This document shows positions 15,156 through 22,911 of a stretch of 25,225 nt of DNA, piece by piece. Position numbers and translations under genes: made by a program. Within the stretch, counting starts at the first letter, position 1. Every line of letters begins with the position of its first letter. Location: positions 1 to 25,225 of the forward strand of contig JAWWPY010000112.1 in the NCBI GenBank assembly GCA_033854735.1. Reading direction: 5' to 3'. The stretch comes from JAWWPY01 sp033854735 (GTDB lineage: Bacteria > Actinomycetota > Actinomycetes > Streptosporangiales > Streptosporangiaceae). The notes under the pieces are model-generated. The model saw nothing but the letters and a program-made list of their open reading frames with translations. It did no database searches and was not told the origin of the DNA.

Positions 15156-16472
15156 TCAGCCGGTGAAGGTGGTGTAGAGCAGGTAGCCGTTCAGAATGAT
15201 GATCATCGCGACGATGCACCCGGTCGTCACCGTGGTGATCCGGTGATTCACCAGCGGGCCCATGATGTCGGCGCGGCGGGTGAGCATCACCAGCGGCACG
15301 AGCGCGAAGGGGATGCCGAAGGAGAGCACGACCTGCGAGATAACCAGGCTCCCGGTGGGCGGCAGCCCCAGCTCGAGCACCACGAGCGCGGGCAGCATGG
15401 TCAGCCCGCGGCGGACGAACAACGGAATCCGGCGGCGGATGAACCCCTGCATGACCACCTGGCCCGCGTACGTGCCGACGCTGGAGGAGGACAGCCCCGA
15501 GGCGAGCAGGGCAACCGCGAACATCAGCGCGGCACCGCCGCCGACCACCCGGCCGAGCCCGGCGTGCGCGGCCTCGATCGTGTCGGCCTGGGAGCGGCCG
15601 GTGCGGCCGGCCAGCGACACGGCGATGAACAGCATCGACAGATTGATCAGGCCAGCGGCGCCCAGCGCGATCAGCACATCGAGCCGCTGGAAACGCAGCA
15701 GCTCCCGCCGCTCGGCGTCGTCGCTGCAGGACACCCGGGATTTGGTCAGGGCCGAGTGCAGGTACACCACGTGCGGCATCACGGTGGCGCCCACGATGCC
15801 CGCGACGAGCAGCAGGCTGCTGTTGCCGGCGAAGTTCGGCACCAGTCCGGCCGCGACGGCACGCGACGGCACGCCCACGGCGGCCAGGTCGTAGGCGAAC
15901 CCGAGGAAGACGATGCCGAGCAGGCCGCCGATGGCCAGCTCGAAGCGGCGGTAACCGCGCTGCTCCAGGGCCAGGATCGCGAAGGCGACCACGGCCGTCA
16001 TCGGCCCGGCCGCGCGCAGCGGCACATGGAACAGCAGGTTCAAGCCGATCGCGGCCCCGACGAACTCAGCCAGGTCGGTGGCCATGGCGATGAGCTCGGC
16101 CTGCACCCACAGGCCACGGGACACCGCCCGCGGCAGATGCTCGCGGCACAGCTCGGGCAGATCGCGCCCGGTGGCCACGCCGATCTTGGCCGACAGGTAC
16201 TGCACCAGCATGGCCATCAGGTTGGCGGCCACGATGACCCACGCCAGCGAGTAGCCGAACGCCGCCGCGGAGAAGTTGGTGGCGAAGTTGCCAGGGTCGA
16301 TGTACGCGACCGCGGCCACGAACGCCGGCCCGAGCAGCGCCAGCACGCCGCGCGCGCGGCCACGCGAGCGCAGCAGGCGCAGCCCGCTCGGGTCCGTAGC
16401 CGTACCAGCCGAGGGCTCCGTCCTGGGCAACAACGGCAACTGCAGCGCCGAGTCCCCGGCCGGTGGCCCCAA
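15156..16472 (-). CDS. mntH: Nramp-family metal ion transporter (MntH-like)
   Basis: A proton-coupled divalent metal importer of the inner membrane (Mn2+, Fe2+), 438 aa, with about 11 hydrophobic helices. Metal-site residues are present: Asp59 and Asn62 in YIDPGNF (helix 1), and Met232 and His234 in VMPHVVYLHS (helix 6). The Met favours transition metals. The Asn that usually follows MPH is Val here. The start is TTG 16472, only 2 nt after the groEL stop, so translation is probably coupled. The first ~40 residues are long and hydrophilic, and a later start is possible. As the last gene of the monooxygenase operon it may import the metal needed for the di-iron hydroxylase. That link is inferred from position only. 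Confidence 0.9.
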   Translation of the reverse strand: MGPPAGDSALQLPLLPRTEPSAGTATDPSGLRLLRSRGRARGVLALLGPAFVAAVAYIDPGNFATNFSAAAFGYSLAWVIVAANLMAMLVQYLSAKIGVATGRDLPELCREHLPRAVSRGLWVQAELIAMATDLAEFVGAAIGLNLLFHVPLRAAGPMTAVVAFAILALEQRGYRRFELAIGGLLGIVFLGFAYDLAAVGVPSRAVAAGLVPNFAGNSSLLLVAGIVGATVMPHVVYLHSALTKSRVSCSDDAERRELLRFQRLDVLIALGAAGLINLSMLFIAVSLAGRTGRSQADTIEAAHAGLGRVVGGGAALMFAVALLASGLSSSSVGTYAGQVVMQGFIRRRIPLFVRRGLTMLPALVVLELGLPPTGSLVISQVVLSFGIPFALVPLVMLTRRADIMGPLVNHRITTVTTGCIVAMIIILNGYLLYTTFTG

Positions 16473-16474
16473 CC

Positions 16475-18166
16475 TCAGCCCACCGACGGGCCGAGGCCGA
16501 GGGATTGCGGCGTGCTCGAGTCGGGGGACGGCTGGTGCAGTCCCTCGTCAAGCGCGCCGAACTCGGTCATCAGCGCGGCGCTACCGCCCCAGGGCGTCTG
16601 CTCCTCGGCGATCAGGGTGTTGGTGGTGAGCAGTAGCCCGGCCACTGAGGCACCGTTCTGCAGCGCCGACCGGGCCACGCGCAACGGGTCGATAATGCCC
16701 ATTTCGATCATGTTGCCGAACCGCCCCTGCAGGGCATCGAACCCCTCGTCGTTGCCCATATGCTGCATCCGGGCCACGACCTCCTGGCCAGAGTAGCCTG
16801 CATTGGCCGCAATGAGATATGCCGGCTCGGTGAGCACCCGGCGCACGATCTCCACGCCCGTGGCATAGTCGCCGCTTACCTCCAGCGCATCCAGCGCCCC
16901 CTCGGCGTGCATGAGCGCCGCTCCGCCACCGGCGACGATGCCCTCGGCCATGGCCGCCCTGGTGGCGGACAGCGCGTCCTCGACCCGGTGCTGCAGTTCC
17001 TTCAGCTCGGCGTTGGTGGGGGCGCCCACCCTGATCACCGCGACTTTGCCGGACAGCGAGCCGATCCGCTCGCTGAGCACGTCCTCGTCGATCCCGAAGG
17101 TGGCCCGCTCCATCTCCGCGCGCAGCTGGGCCACCCGGAACTCGACCGCGTCGGTCGAGCCGCGGCCACCGATGATCGCGGTCCGGTCCGCGTTGACCCG
17201 GACCTGGGAGGCCCGGCCCAGCTGATCGACGGTCATCGTCTCCAGGCTGAATCCGGAGTGCTTGCTGAACACGGCGCCGCCGGTGATCGTCGCGATGTCC
17301 TCCAGCTTGTGCAGCCGCCGGTCGCCGAAGCCCGGGGCCCGCACCGCGACGCACTGGAAGATCCCGTTGACGTGGTTGTGCACGAGCATGCTCAGCGCCG
17401 AGCCCTCGACGTTCTCGGCCAGGATGACCAGCGGCCGCGGTGCCCGCATGATCTTGTCGAGCAGCGGCATCAGCTGCTGCACCTTGGAGATCTTCTCGCT
17501 GCACAGCAGGATGTACGGGTCGTCGACGATCGCTTCCAGGCTGGCCGGGTTGGTCACCATATACGGCGACATGTAGCCGTTGTCGAACTCGAAGCCCTCG
17601 ACGAAGTCGACGCTCATCCCATGGGCGGCCGACTCTTCCACCGTGACGATGCCGCCGTCGCCCACGGTGTGCAGCGCCTTGGCGATGACCGCGCCCACCG
17701 TGTCGTCGTCGTTGGCCGAGATCGCGGCCACCCTCGCGTAGTCCTGCTCGGTGACCACCGGGTGGGCGACGCTCTGCAGGTGCCGGACGAGCTGCCCAAC
17801 GGCCAGGTCGATTCCGCGCTTGACCAGCACCGGGTTGGCGCCGCCACCGATCGACTTCATCCCCTCCCGCACGACGGCCTGGGCGATCACGGTCGCCGTG
17901 GTGGTGCCGTCGCCGACGATGTCGTTGGTCTTGATCGCGGCTTCCTTGACCAGCTGGGCACCCATGTTCTCGAACTGGTTCTTCAGGTGGATCTCCCGTG
18001 CGATCGTCACGCCGTCGTTGGTGACCACCGGTGAACCGGTGATCTTCTCCAGGATGACGTTGCGCCCCTTGGGCCCGAGGGTCGACTTGACCGCCTCGGC
18101 CAGCTGGTCGACGCCTGCTAGCAGCAGGTCGCGAGCTTCCGCACCGAAACGCAGTTCCTTGGCCAT
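16475..18166 (-). CDS. mimG: GroEL-type chaperonin of the monooxygenase operon (MimG-like)
   Basis: A Group I chaperonin subunit, 563 aa. ATPase motifs match GroEL: TLGPKGRNV (29-37), DGVTIARE with Asp51, and GDGTTTAT (85-92). The equatorial RVEDALSATRAA and GIVAGGGAAL blocks are present. The C-terminus lacks the usual GGM repeats and ends in a Ser/Pro tail (HQPSPDSSTPQS). No groES accompanies it. In mycobacterial mim clusters a dedicated GroEL homolog (MimG) is needed for productive folding of the hydroxylase large subunit, and the position here is equivalent. The start is secured by AGGAGG five nt before the ATG. It follows adh after a 66-nt gap. Confidence 0.93.
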   Translation of the reverse strand: MAKELRFGAEARDLLLAGVDQLAEAVKSTLGPKGRNVILEKITGSPVVTNDGVTIAREIHLKNQFENMGAQLVKEAAIKTNDIVGDGTTTATVIAQAVVREGMKSIGGGANPVLVKRGIDLAVGQLVRHLQSVAHPVVTEQDYARVAAISANDDDTVGAVIAKALHTVGDGGIVTVEESAAHGMSVDFVEGFEFDNGYMSPYMVTNPASLEAIVDDPYILLCSEKISKVQQLMPLLDKIMRAPRPLVILAENVEGSALSMLVHNHVNGIFQCVAVRAPGFGDRRLHKLEDIATITGGAVFSKHSGFSLETMTVDQLGRASQVRVNADRTAIIGGRGSTDAVEFRVAQLRAEMERATFGIDEDVLSERIGSLSGKVAVIRVGAPTNAELKELQHRVEDALSATRAAMAEGIVAGGGAALMHAEGALDALEVSGDYATGVEIVRRVLTEPAYLIAANAGYSGQEVVARMQHMGNDEGFDALQGRFGNMIEMGIIDPLRVARSALQNGASVAGLLLTTNTLIAEEQTPWGGSAALMTEFGALDEGLHQPSPDSSTPQSLGLGPSVG

Positions 18167-18232
18167 TGGTCCTCCTAGGACGTCGGTGTCTGAAGGGTGA
18201 GTCGTGCCTGACCGGGACAGTGCCGCAAGCGG

Positions 18233-19255
18233 CTAGGGGACGAGGATGGCCCGGCCGCGGACCCGGCCCGCGTCGAGATCCGCGAGCGCGTCGGCCGCCG
18301 CGTCCAGTGGGTATGTCCTGGTGTGCAGGGTGACTCTCCCGGTTTGCGCCAGCACCATGAGCTCGGCGAGCTCGTTGTAGGTCCCGACGATGTTGCCGAT
18401 GATGTTGCGCTCGGTGGAGATGATGTCCAGGGTCGGGATGTGCAGCTCGCCGCCGTAGCCGATGACGTAATACGAGCCCGCCGGGCGGGTCATCGCGAAC
18501 CCGTCGTTCTCGGCGCCCTGCTCGGCGACGAAGTCGAGCACGACCTCGGCGCCGCCGCCGGTGAGGTCCTTGACCGCCTCGACCTGCCCGCCGTCGGCGA
18601 CCACGGTGTGCTGAGCGCCCAGCTGCTCGGCGAGCTTCAGCGCGTCAGGGTTGCGGTCAACCACGATGATCTGGGTGGCCGTGAGCGCCGCCAGGCACTG
18701 GATGCCGATATGGCCGAGACCGCCCGCGCCGATCAGCACGCAGCTGGTGCCGGGATACAGCAGCGGGATGGCCTTGCGGACCGCGTGGTACGCGGTGATG
18801 CCCGCGTCGGCGAGCGCCGCGACATCCTCCGGCCTGGTCTGCGGGTCGAGCTTGACGCACGCGCGCGCCGAGGTGAGCAGGTACTCGGCCATGCCGCCAT
18901 CGGTACTCAGGCCGGGGAAGGTACTGGCCACGCAGTGCATGTCATCGCCGGCCCGGCAGGCCCGGCACAGCCCGCAGGTGGGCGTGGGGTGCAGGATCAC
19001 CGTGTCGCCGACACTGACGTTGGTGACCGCGGAGCCGACCTCATGCACCCAGCCCGCGTTCTCGTGGCCCAGGATGTACGGCAGCGGCGTGCCCATCGCC
19101 GCGTCCCACTGGCCCTCGATGATGTGCAGGTCGGTGCGGCAGACGCCGGCGCCGCCGATCTTCACGATGACATCGAGCGGACCACTGATGGCCGGCTCTG
19201 GCACCTCGTCGATCACCGGCTGGTCGTGAAATGCGTGCAAGCGGACGGCTTTCAC
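18233..19255 (-). CDS. Zinc-dependent alcohol dehydrogenase
   Basis: NAD-dependent medium-chain alcohol dehydrogenase, 340 aa, likely oxidising 2-propanol to acetone after propane hydroxylation. The catalytic zinc ligands appear as Cys39 (GVCRTDLH), His64/Glu65 (GHENAG) and probably Asp150 (LADAGITAYH). An Asp as third ligand is known from secondary alcohol dehydrogenases such as Rhodococcus ADH-A. The structural zinc cysteines are 94, 97, 100 and 108. The Rossmann motif is GAGGLGHIG (176-184), with Asp200 at the end of strand 2 favouring NAD. GTG 19255 overlaps the DUF59 stop (GTGA) behind a GGAGGAG ribosome site. An in-frame upstream extension overlaps the DUF59 gene and is rejected. Confidence 0.92.
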   Translation of the reverse strand: MKAVRLHAFHDQPVIDEVPEPAISGPLDVIVKIGGAGVCRTDLHIIEGQWDAAMGTPLPYILGHENAGWVHEVGSAVTNVSVGDTVILHPTPTCGLCRACRAGDDMHCVASTFPGLSTDGGMAEYLLTSARACVKLDPQTRPEDVAALADAGITAYHAVRKAIPLLYPGTSCVLIGAGGLGHIGIQCLAALTATQIIVVDRNPDALKLAEQLGAQHTVVADGGQVEAVKDLTGGGAEVVLDFVAEQGAENDGFAMTRPAGSYYVIGYGGELHIPTLDIISTERNIIGNIVGTYNELAELMVLAQTGRVTLHTRTYPLDAAADALADLDAGRVRGRAILVP

Positions 19256-20193
19256 TGCTCCTCCTCGCCCCGTGGTCGGGAATTCAGCCCTGGAGAGTCG
19301 TATCGGTGCCGCAGCATGCCGCGGCAGATGCTGCCGTTCGCCTCGAGGCTGGTCCGGGTCAGCCGGGCCCGCCCCAGGTGCAGCCGCAGGGAGTCCGGGC
19401 GCACCGGCTCGCCGGTCTTCGGATCGATCAGCAGCGGCGCGCCGTCCCCGGCGGGCAGTCCCAGCTCGGCCCGGCGCTCGCGGAGCCGCTGGAGGGCGCG
19501 GGAGGCCGGCACCTCGCCGAGAGTCAGCTCCGGCAGGCGGGCCGGATCGGTCCCGGCGGCCAGCAGCGGCCGGCACACCTGGTCGGTGCCGGCCATGACG
19601 GCCTTGCGCAGGAAGTCGGCCCGCAGCTCTTCCAGCTCGCCGATCGCCTCGCCGTCGAACGAGCGCGCGAACCCGGCCCGCGCGGCCACTCCGCCGTTGA
19701 TCGCATCGGAGGCGAAGTGATCTTCGAGCACAATCTCCGCGGTGTGCACTCCCGGCAGGGCGGACACCACGTCGTAGGCGTCGGCCACCATAAGGAAGGC
19801 AAAGTTGGGCGCGCAGAAGTAGGTCGGCAGCCGCAGCCGGACCCGCGCGTCGCCATCCGCGGAGACGGTGCACGAGGAGACGAAGCCCAGCGCGGTGATC
19901 GGCTCATCAAGCTCCGGGTCCCGCACCGCCTCCAGCGCGCCGAGAATGGTGCCGACCCGGGGAGCTCTAGCCGCCACCCCAGCGATGCCAGCCGCGACGG
20001 CCGGCTCGCCGGCCCGAGCGGATGGCAGAATGCCCCCGGCCCGAGGAGCTCTAGCCGCGACCCCAGCCGTGCCAGCCGCGACGGCCGGCTGGCCGGCCCG
20101 AGCGGATGGCAGGGGGGCTCCGGGGGGCTCCGCCCCCCGGACTGGGGGGTCCGGGGGGTCGCCCCCCCGGGCTGGCACCGCAAGCACCCTCAT
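19252..20193 (-). CDS. DUF59 / metal-sulfur assembly-like protein with an N-terminal repeat expansion
   Basis: A 313-aa protein. The core, from about residue 80, starts with a DUF59 (MIP18/PaaD-type) domain (LEAVRDPELDEPITALGFV, then LRLPTYFCAPNFAFLMVADA). An operon-specific C-terminal half follows (EDHFASDAINGGVAA, FLRKAVMAGTDQVCRPLL, LEANGSICRGML). DUF59 proteins often help load iron or Fe-S clusters, so a role in maturing the di-iron hydroxylase is plausible. The first ~79 residues are low-complexity Pro/Ala/Gly encoded by a tandem duplication and G-rich palindromes. PSARAG(Q/E)PAVAAG appears twice. The ATG overlaps the amidohydrolase stop (ATGA), and no usable start lies between the repeats and the core. 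Confidence 0.82.
   Translation of the reverse strand: MRVLAVPARGGDPPDPPVRGAEPPGAPLPSARAGQPAVAAGTAGVAARAPRAGGILPSARAGEPAVAAGIAGVAARAPRVGTILGALEAVRDPELDEPITALGFVSSCTVSADGDARVRLRLPTYFCAPNFAFLMVADAYDVVSALPGVHTAEIVLEDHFASDAINGGVAARAGFARSFDGEAIGELEELRADFLRKAVMAGTDQVCRPLLAAGTDPARLPELTLGEVPASRALQRLRERRAELGLPAGDGAPLLIDPKTGEPVRPDSLRLHLGRARLTRTSLEANGSICRGMLRHRYDSPGLNSRPRGEEEQ
19961..20112. repeat. 84-bp-period tandem duplication inside the DUF59 gene
   Basis: Positions 19961-20028 and 20045-20112 match at 64 of 68 bases, offset by 84 bp (28 codons), so the frame is kept. Both copies encode PSARAG(Q/E)PAVAAG(T/I)AGVAARAP-like residues at the N-terminus of the DUF59 protein. Confidence 0.85.
20120..20170. 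repeat. Pair of G/C-run palindromes inside the DUF59 gene
   Basis: Two hairpins share the same 8-bp stem CCGGGGGG/CCCCCCGG: one at 20120-20140 with loop CTCCG, the other at 20151-20170 with a 4-nt loop. A further GGGGGGCTCC copy precedes them (20112-20121). The unit resembles the intergenic palindromic repeats scattered in many high-GC actinomycete genomes. Here it lies within the coding frame, just after the start codon. The G-runs could also form a quadruplex. Confidence 0.8.
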
Positions 20194-21239
20194 GCTCCCG
20201 AGACCAGCTGCGCGTCGTCCTTCGCGGCCGGGGTTCCCTGGCCGGCATCCAGCCGGTACTCGGCCGGTACCTCGATGTCGTACAGCTTGGCCGCATTCAG
20301 TCCCAGGATCTTCTTCTTGGTCGCGACATTCACCCTCGGGAAGTCCGAGAACTCGTCACTGGGGTAGTCCCAGTCGACAAAGCCCTCGATCTGCCACTTG
20401 GGCTCCCAGATGCCGTAGTCGCTGCCGAAGGTCATCTTGTCCTCACCGACCCAGAACAGCAGCTCGCCCATGACCCTGGCGAAGAACTTCGGCCGGGCGT
20501 ACATGAGCCCGCCGATGACCACCGACAGGCCCGCGTAGACGTTGGGCTCCTGCGTCGCCATTAAGCAGAAGTCCTCGATCCGCGGCAGGCCGACGTGCTC
20601 GACGATGAAGTTCAGCTCCGGGAAATCGGTAGCGGCGTGGTCCACGTCGGAGACGTCGAAGGCGTCCTTGTCCAGGGGCCAGATCGTCGGGCCCTTGTGG
20701 ACGTGGATGTTCTTGATGCCCATCCCCTGGGCGGCCTCCAGGTAGCGGTACGCCCCGGGGTCGCTCAGCTTGTAGCCGCGCGAGCCGTTGTTCCACTCGG
20801 CGGTGTAGAGCTTGACGCCCTTCGACCCGTACCGGTCGACGTTGACCTGAAGCTGCTTCAGCCCCTCGTCGCCATCACGAGGGTCAAAGCGGGTGTTGGC
20901 GATGAACTTGCCCGGGTGCTTCTCACCGAGGGCCGCGTTGCGCTCCGTGGTGTTGAAACCCTCCTTGTACCACTCCTTGAGATACGTCGGCTGGAAGACC
21001 GCCACGTCCACGTACCCGTCCTCAAAGACGTCCTTCATCAGGTCGTCCTCGGAGTACTTCTGGAAATGCTCGATCGACCAGTGCGTCTCCGGCGGCCCGA
21101 GCCCCTGGTAGGCGTGGAAGCACTCGATCCAGCCTTTGGCGTACTGCTCCGCCCCCGCCACCCAGTTGTCCGGTGCCGCATTCCAGTAATGCATGTGACT
21201 ATCCACAACGAAATACTTCTCGCCGTCCTTCTCGTACAC
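20190..21239 (-). CDS. Amidohydrolase-family protein of the propane monooxygenase cluster
   Basis: A 349-aa TIM-barrel metal hydrolase (amidohydrolase 2 / COG2159). Metal-binding motifs: HxH near the N-terminus (DSHMHYW, His15/His17), HVHKG and VEHVGLP at later strand ends, and FGSDYGIW with the catalytic Asp. GTG 21239 has an excellent ribosome site (GGAGG, 5 nt upstream). Homologs occupy the same place, after the coupling-protein gene, in actinobacterial prm/mim clusters. Their substrate is not established, and suggestions range from a catabolic hydrolase to an accessory factor. The stop overlaps the DUF59 start (ATGA). Confidence 0.88.
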   Translation of the reverse strand: MYEKDGEKYFVVDSHMHYWNAAPDNWVAGAEQYAKGWIECFHAYQGLGPPETHWSIEHFQKYSEDDLMKDVFEDGYVDVAVFQPTYLKEWYKEGFNTTERNAALGEKHPGKFIANTRFDPRDGDEGLKQLQVNVDRYGSKGVKLYTAEWNNGSRGYKLSDPGAYRYLEAAQGMGIKNIHVHKGPTIWPLDKDAFDVSDVDHAATDFPELNFIVEHVGLPRIEDFCLMATQEPNVYAGLSVVIGGLMYARPKFFARVMGELLFWVGEDKMTFGSDYGIWEPKWQIEGFVDWDYPSDEFSDFPRVNVATKKKILGLNAAKLYDIEVPAEYRLDAGQGTPAAKDDAQLVSGA

Positions 21240-21293
21240 GGTGCCTCCTCGTGGGCCGACTGTGATCGCTCGTGGTGACGGCCAGCTCGGGGC

Positions 21294-21662
21294 CTAGCTG
21301 GCGGTCAGATCGAAATCGATGTACTCGGCCGCGTCCTCGGGGTTGGCGAACATGATCGTCCGGTCGTCCTCGTGGATCATGCGGCCATAGTGGGTGGACA
21401 TGTTCTCCTCGAACTCTGCGGCGTCGAAGAAGCCCGGCTCCTCACCGAGCGCCTCGGAGATCTCGTCGTAGACGACGTCCATCCGGCGCACCGCGTCGAC
21501 CCGGATCATGGAGGGCAGCGGCATCACCCGCACGTTGGGCTTGGTCGCCATGACCTCGGCCACCACCGCGCCGACCTGATTGTTCATCAATGTGAAGCCG
21601 CACATGTTGGATGCCGTGTGGTCGGCCTTGTACGGGCTTTCCGCAGTCGTGAACGTGGTCAC
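21294..21662 (-). CDS. prmD: Monooxygenase coupling/effector protein
   Basis: A 122-aa cofactor-less regulatory component of the MmoB/DmpM family. It binds the hydroxylase and couples electron transfer to substrate oxidation. The conserved core is visible: MCGFTLMNNQVGAVVAEVM, then PSMIRVDAVRRMDVVYDEI and a C-terminal acidic region. GTG 21662 overlaps the small-subunit stop by 4 bp (GTGA), which fixes the start. The longer open frame to 21836 overlaps the preceding gene in another frame. An equivalent name in mycobacteria is mimD. Confidence 0.9.
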   Translation of the reverse strand: MTTFTTAESPYKADHTASNMCGFTLMNNQVGAVVAEVMATKPNVRVMPLPSMIRVDAVRRMDVVYDEISEALGEEPGFFDAAEFEENMSTHYGRMIHEDDRTIMFANPEDAAEYIDFDLTAS

Positions 21663-22828
21663 TGGGCCAGCTCCTTCGGTGTTTCCAGGTGCAGGTCGGA
21701 CAGGATTCCGCTGAACCGGTGCTTGACGGCGTCCAGGCCGTCCTCGAACCGCGGCGGCTTGGCGTCGGGCTGCGACCAGATCGGCTGCAGCGCACGGGCG
21801 GCCACGATGGCGCGCGGCACCCAGGCGGCGAGCCACTGCTGCATGATCGTCTTGTTGTGGCTGGCGAACTCACGGTCGCTGGTCAGCAGCTCGAACATCG
21901 CCGTGGTGTACCGCAGGTCCCGCTCGGCGAAGTCGTACTCCTCCGCGCCGACGACCGTGGGCGTGACGAAGTCGCCGTTGCGCGGCGCCGCGTGCTGCAC
22001 CAGGTGGCTCCGGAACAGCTCGCCGACCAGCGGCTCGAAGACCACGTTGGCCGCGAATATCGCCTCGCACCAGTCGTCGATGGCGGTCAGCTGCTCGGCG
22101 GTCTTCCGCACGCCCTGCCAGGCCGGATCCTCGTTCCAGGTCTCGATGTGCGCCGCGCCGTCGAAGTCGTCGATCTCCTCGGTCAGCGTCAGGTTGTAGA
22201 GCGCCAGGTCCTGAGCGGCCCTGATCCGGTGCATGCTGTTCACCGAGATCGCGTTGTTGTGCATGTTCGTCGGCGCCCGGCGGTTGGCGTTGGCGTAGAG
22301 GTACAGGCCGAGGCCGTGGTCGACGTGCATCCACGCGCCGACGTTGCGTTCCACGAAGCGGACCCAGTTCCGGTTCCACTGCTCGAACGCCTTTGACTGC
22401 CTGGCCGCATCGATGTTCTGGTTGAGCTGCCGCACCACATTGGAGTTGTAGCGGTAGAGCGTGAGCTCCCACTCCTCGTTCGGGTCGCGGAACTCGTGCC
22501 AGCCGTGGGCGGGCCAGTCGTAGCCCTGGCCGCCGGAACCGGGATAGCGTTTCGGCTCCGGCCGGTCGCTGCCCCAGGCCTTGAGGACCGTCCAGTCCAG
22601 CGGGTAGCCGCCCCGGCCGTCGGAGAACCCGTACAGCCAGCCCTGGGCCAGGTAGTGCCGGGGGTCAGGCTGGACCTCGACGGTCACGTCCTCGTAGTGG
22701 GTCTGCTTGCGCTTCTTCGGCGTGTAGTAGTTGAACCTGCGCGCCGTCGAGTCGGGGAATTCCTTGGCCCCGGCTTCTGCGTCGGTAAAGACAGGCTTGG
22801 GCAAGTCGCGTTGTTCCGAGGTTGTCAT
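21659..22828 (-). CDS. prmC: Monooxygenase hydroxylase small (beta) subunit
   Basis: A 389-aa beta subunit of a soluble di-iron monooxygenase. It has the ferritin-like fold but lacks metal ligands, supporting the (alpha-beta)2 hydroxylase. Typical features are the N-terminal RRFNYYTPKKRKQTHYEDVT block, the GWLYGF segment, the long helical region (QWNRNWVRFVERNVGAWMHVDHG shortened here: NWVRFVERNVGAWMHVDHG) and the Trp-rich C-terminal helix (QQWLAAWVPRA). ATG 22828 starts MTTSEQRDLP and gives normal family length. The upstream open frame to 22915 is Ser/Pro filler. The gene sits between reductase and coupling protein, the order typical of prm/mim/thm clusters. Confidence 0.92.
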   Translation of the reverse strand: MTTSEQRDLPKPVFTDAEAGAKEFPDSTARRFNYYTPKKRKQTHYEDVTVEVQPDPRHYLAQGWLYGFSDGRGGYPLDWTVLKAWGSDRPEPKRYPGSGGQGYDWPAHGWHEFRDPNEEWELTLYRYNSNVVRQLNQNIDAARQSKAFEQWNRNWVRFVERNVGAWMHVDHGLGLYLYANANRRAPTNMHNNAISVNSMHRIRAAQDLALYNLTLTEEIDDFDGAAHIETWNEDPAWQGVRKTAEQLTAIDDWCEAIFAANVVFEPLVGELFRSHLVQHAAPRNGDFVTPTVVGAEEYDFAERDLRYTTAMFELLTSDREFASHNKTIMQQWLAAWVPRAIVAARALQPIWSQPDAKPPRFEDGLDAVKHRFSGILSDLHLETPKELAQ

Positions 22829-22911
22829 CAGGTATCTCTCACCTTCGAATTCCGCCGATGTCGCCACCGGGCTGGCCCCAGTCGAGCTGGAGTTAGGTTG
22901 GGAAATCCTCC

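Noticed and set aside
15081..16796. 571-aa plus-strand open frame
   Set aside because: Gln/His/Arg-rich antisense frame lying over the Nramp and groEL genes.
19256..19873. Long N-terminal extension of the alcohol dehydrogenase frame
   Set aside because: It lies over the DUF59 gene in another frame. The GTG at 19255 has a good ribosome site and the family-typical N-terminus.
19961..20170. CRISPR-like array
   Set aside because: Only two copies of the long unit and two hairpins, without regular spacers. This is a tandem duplication plus palindromes within a gene.
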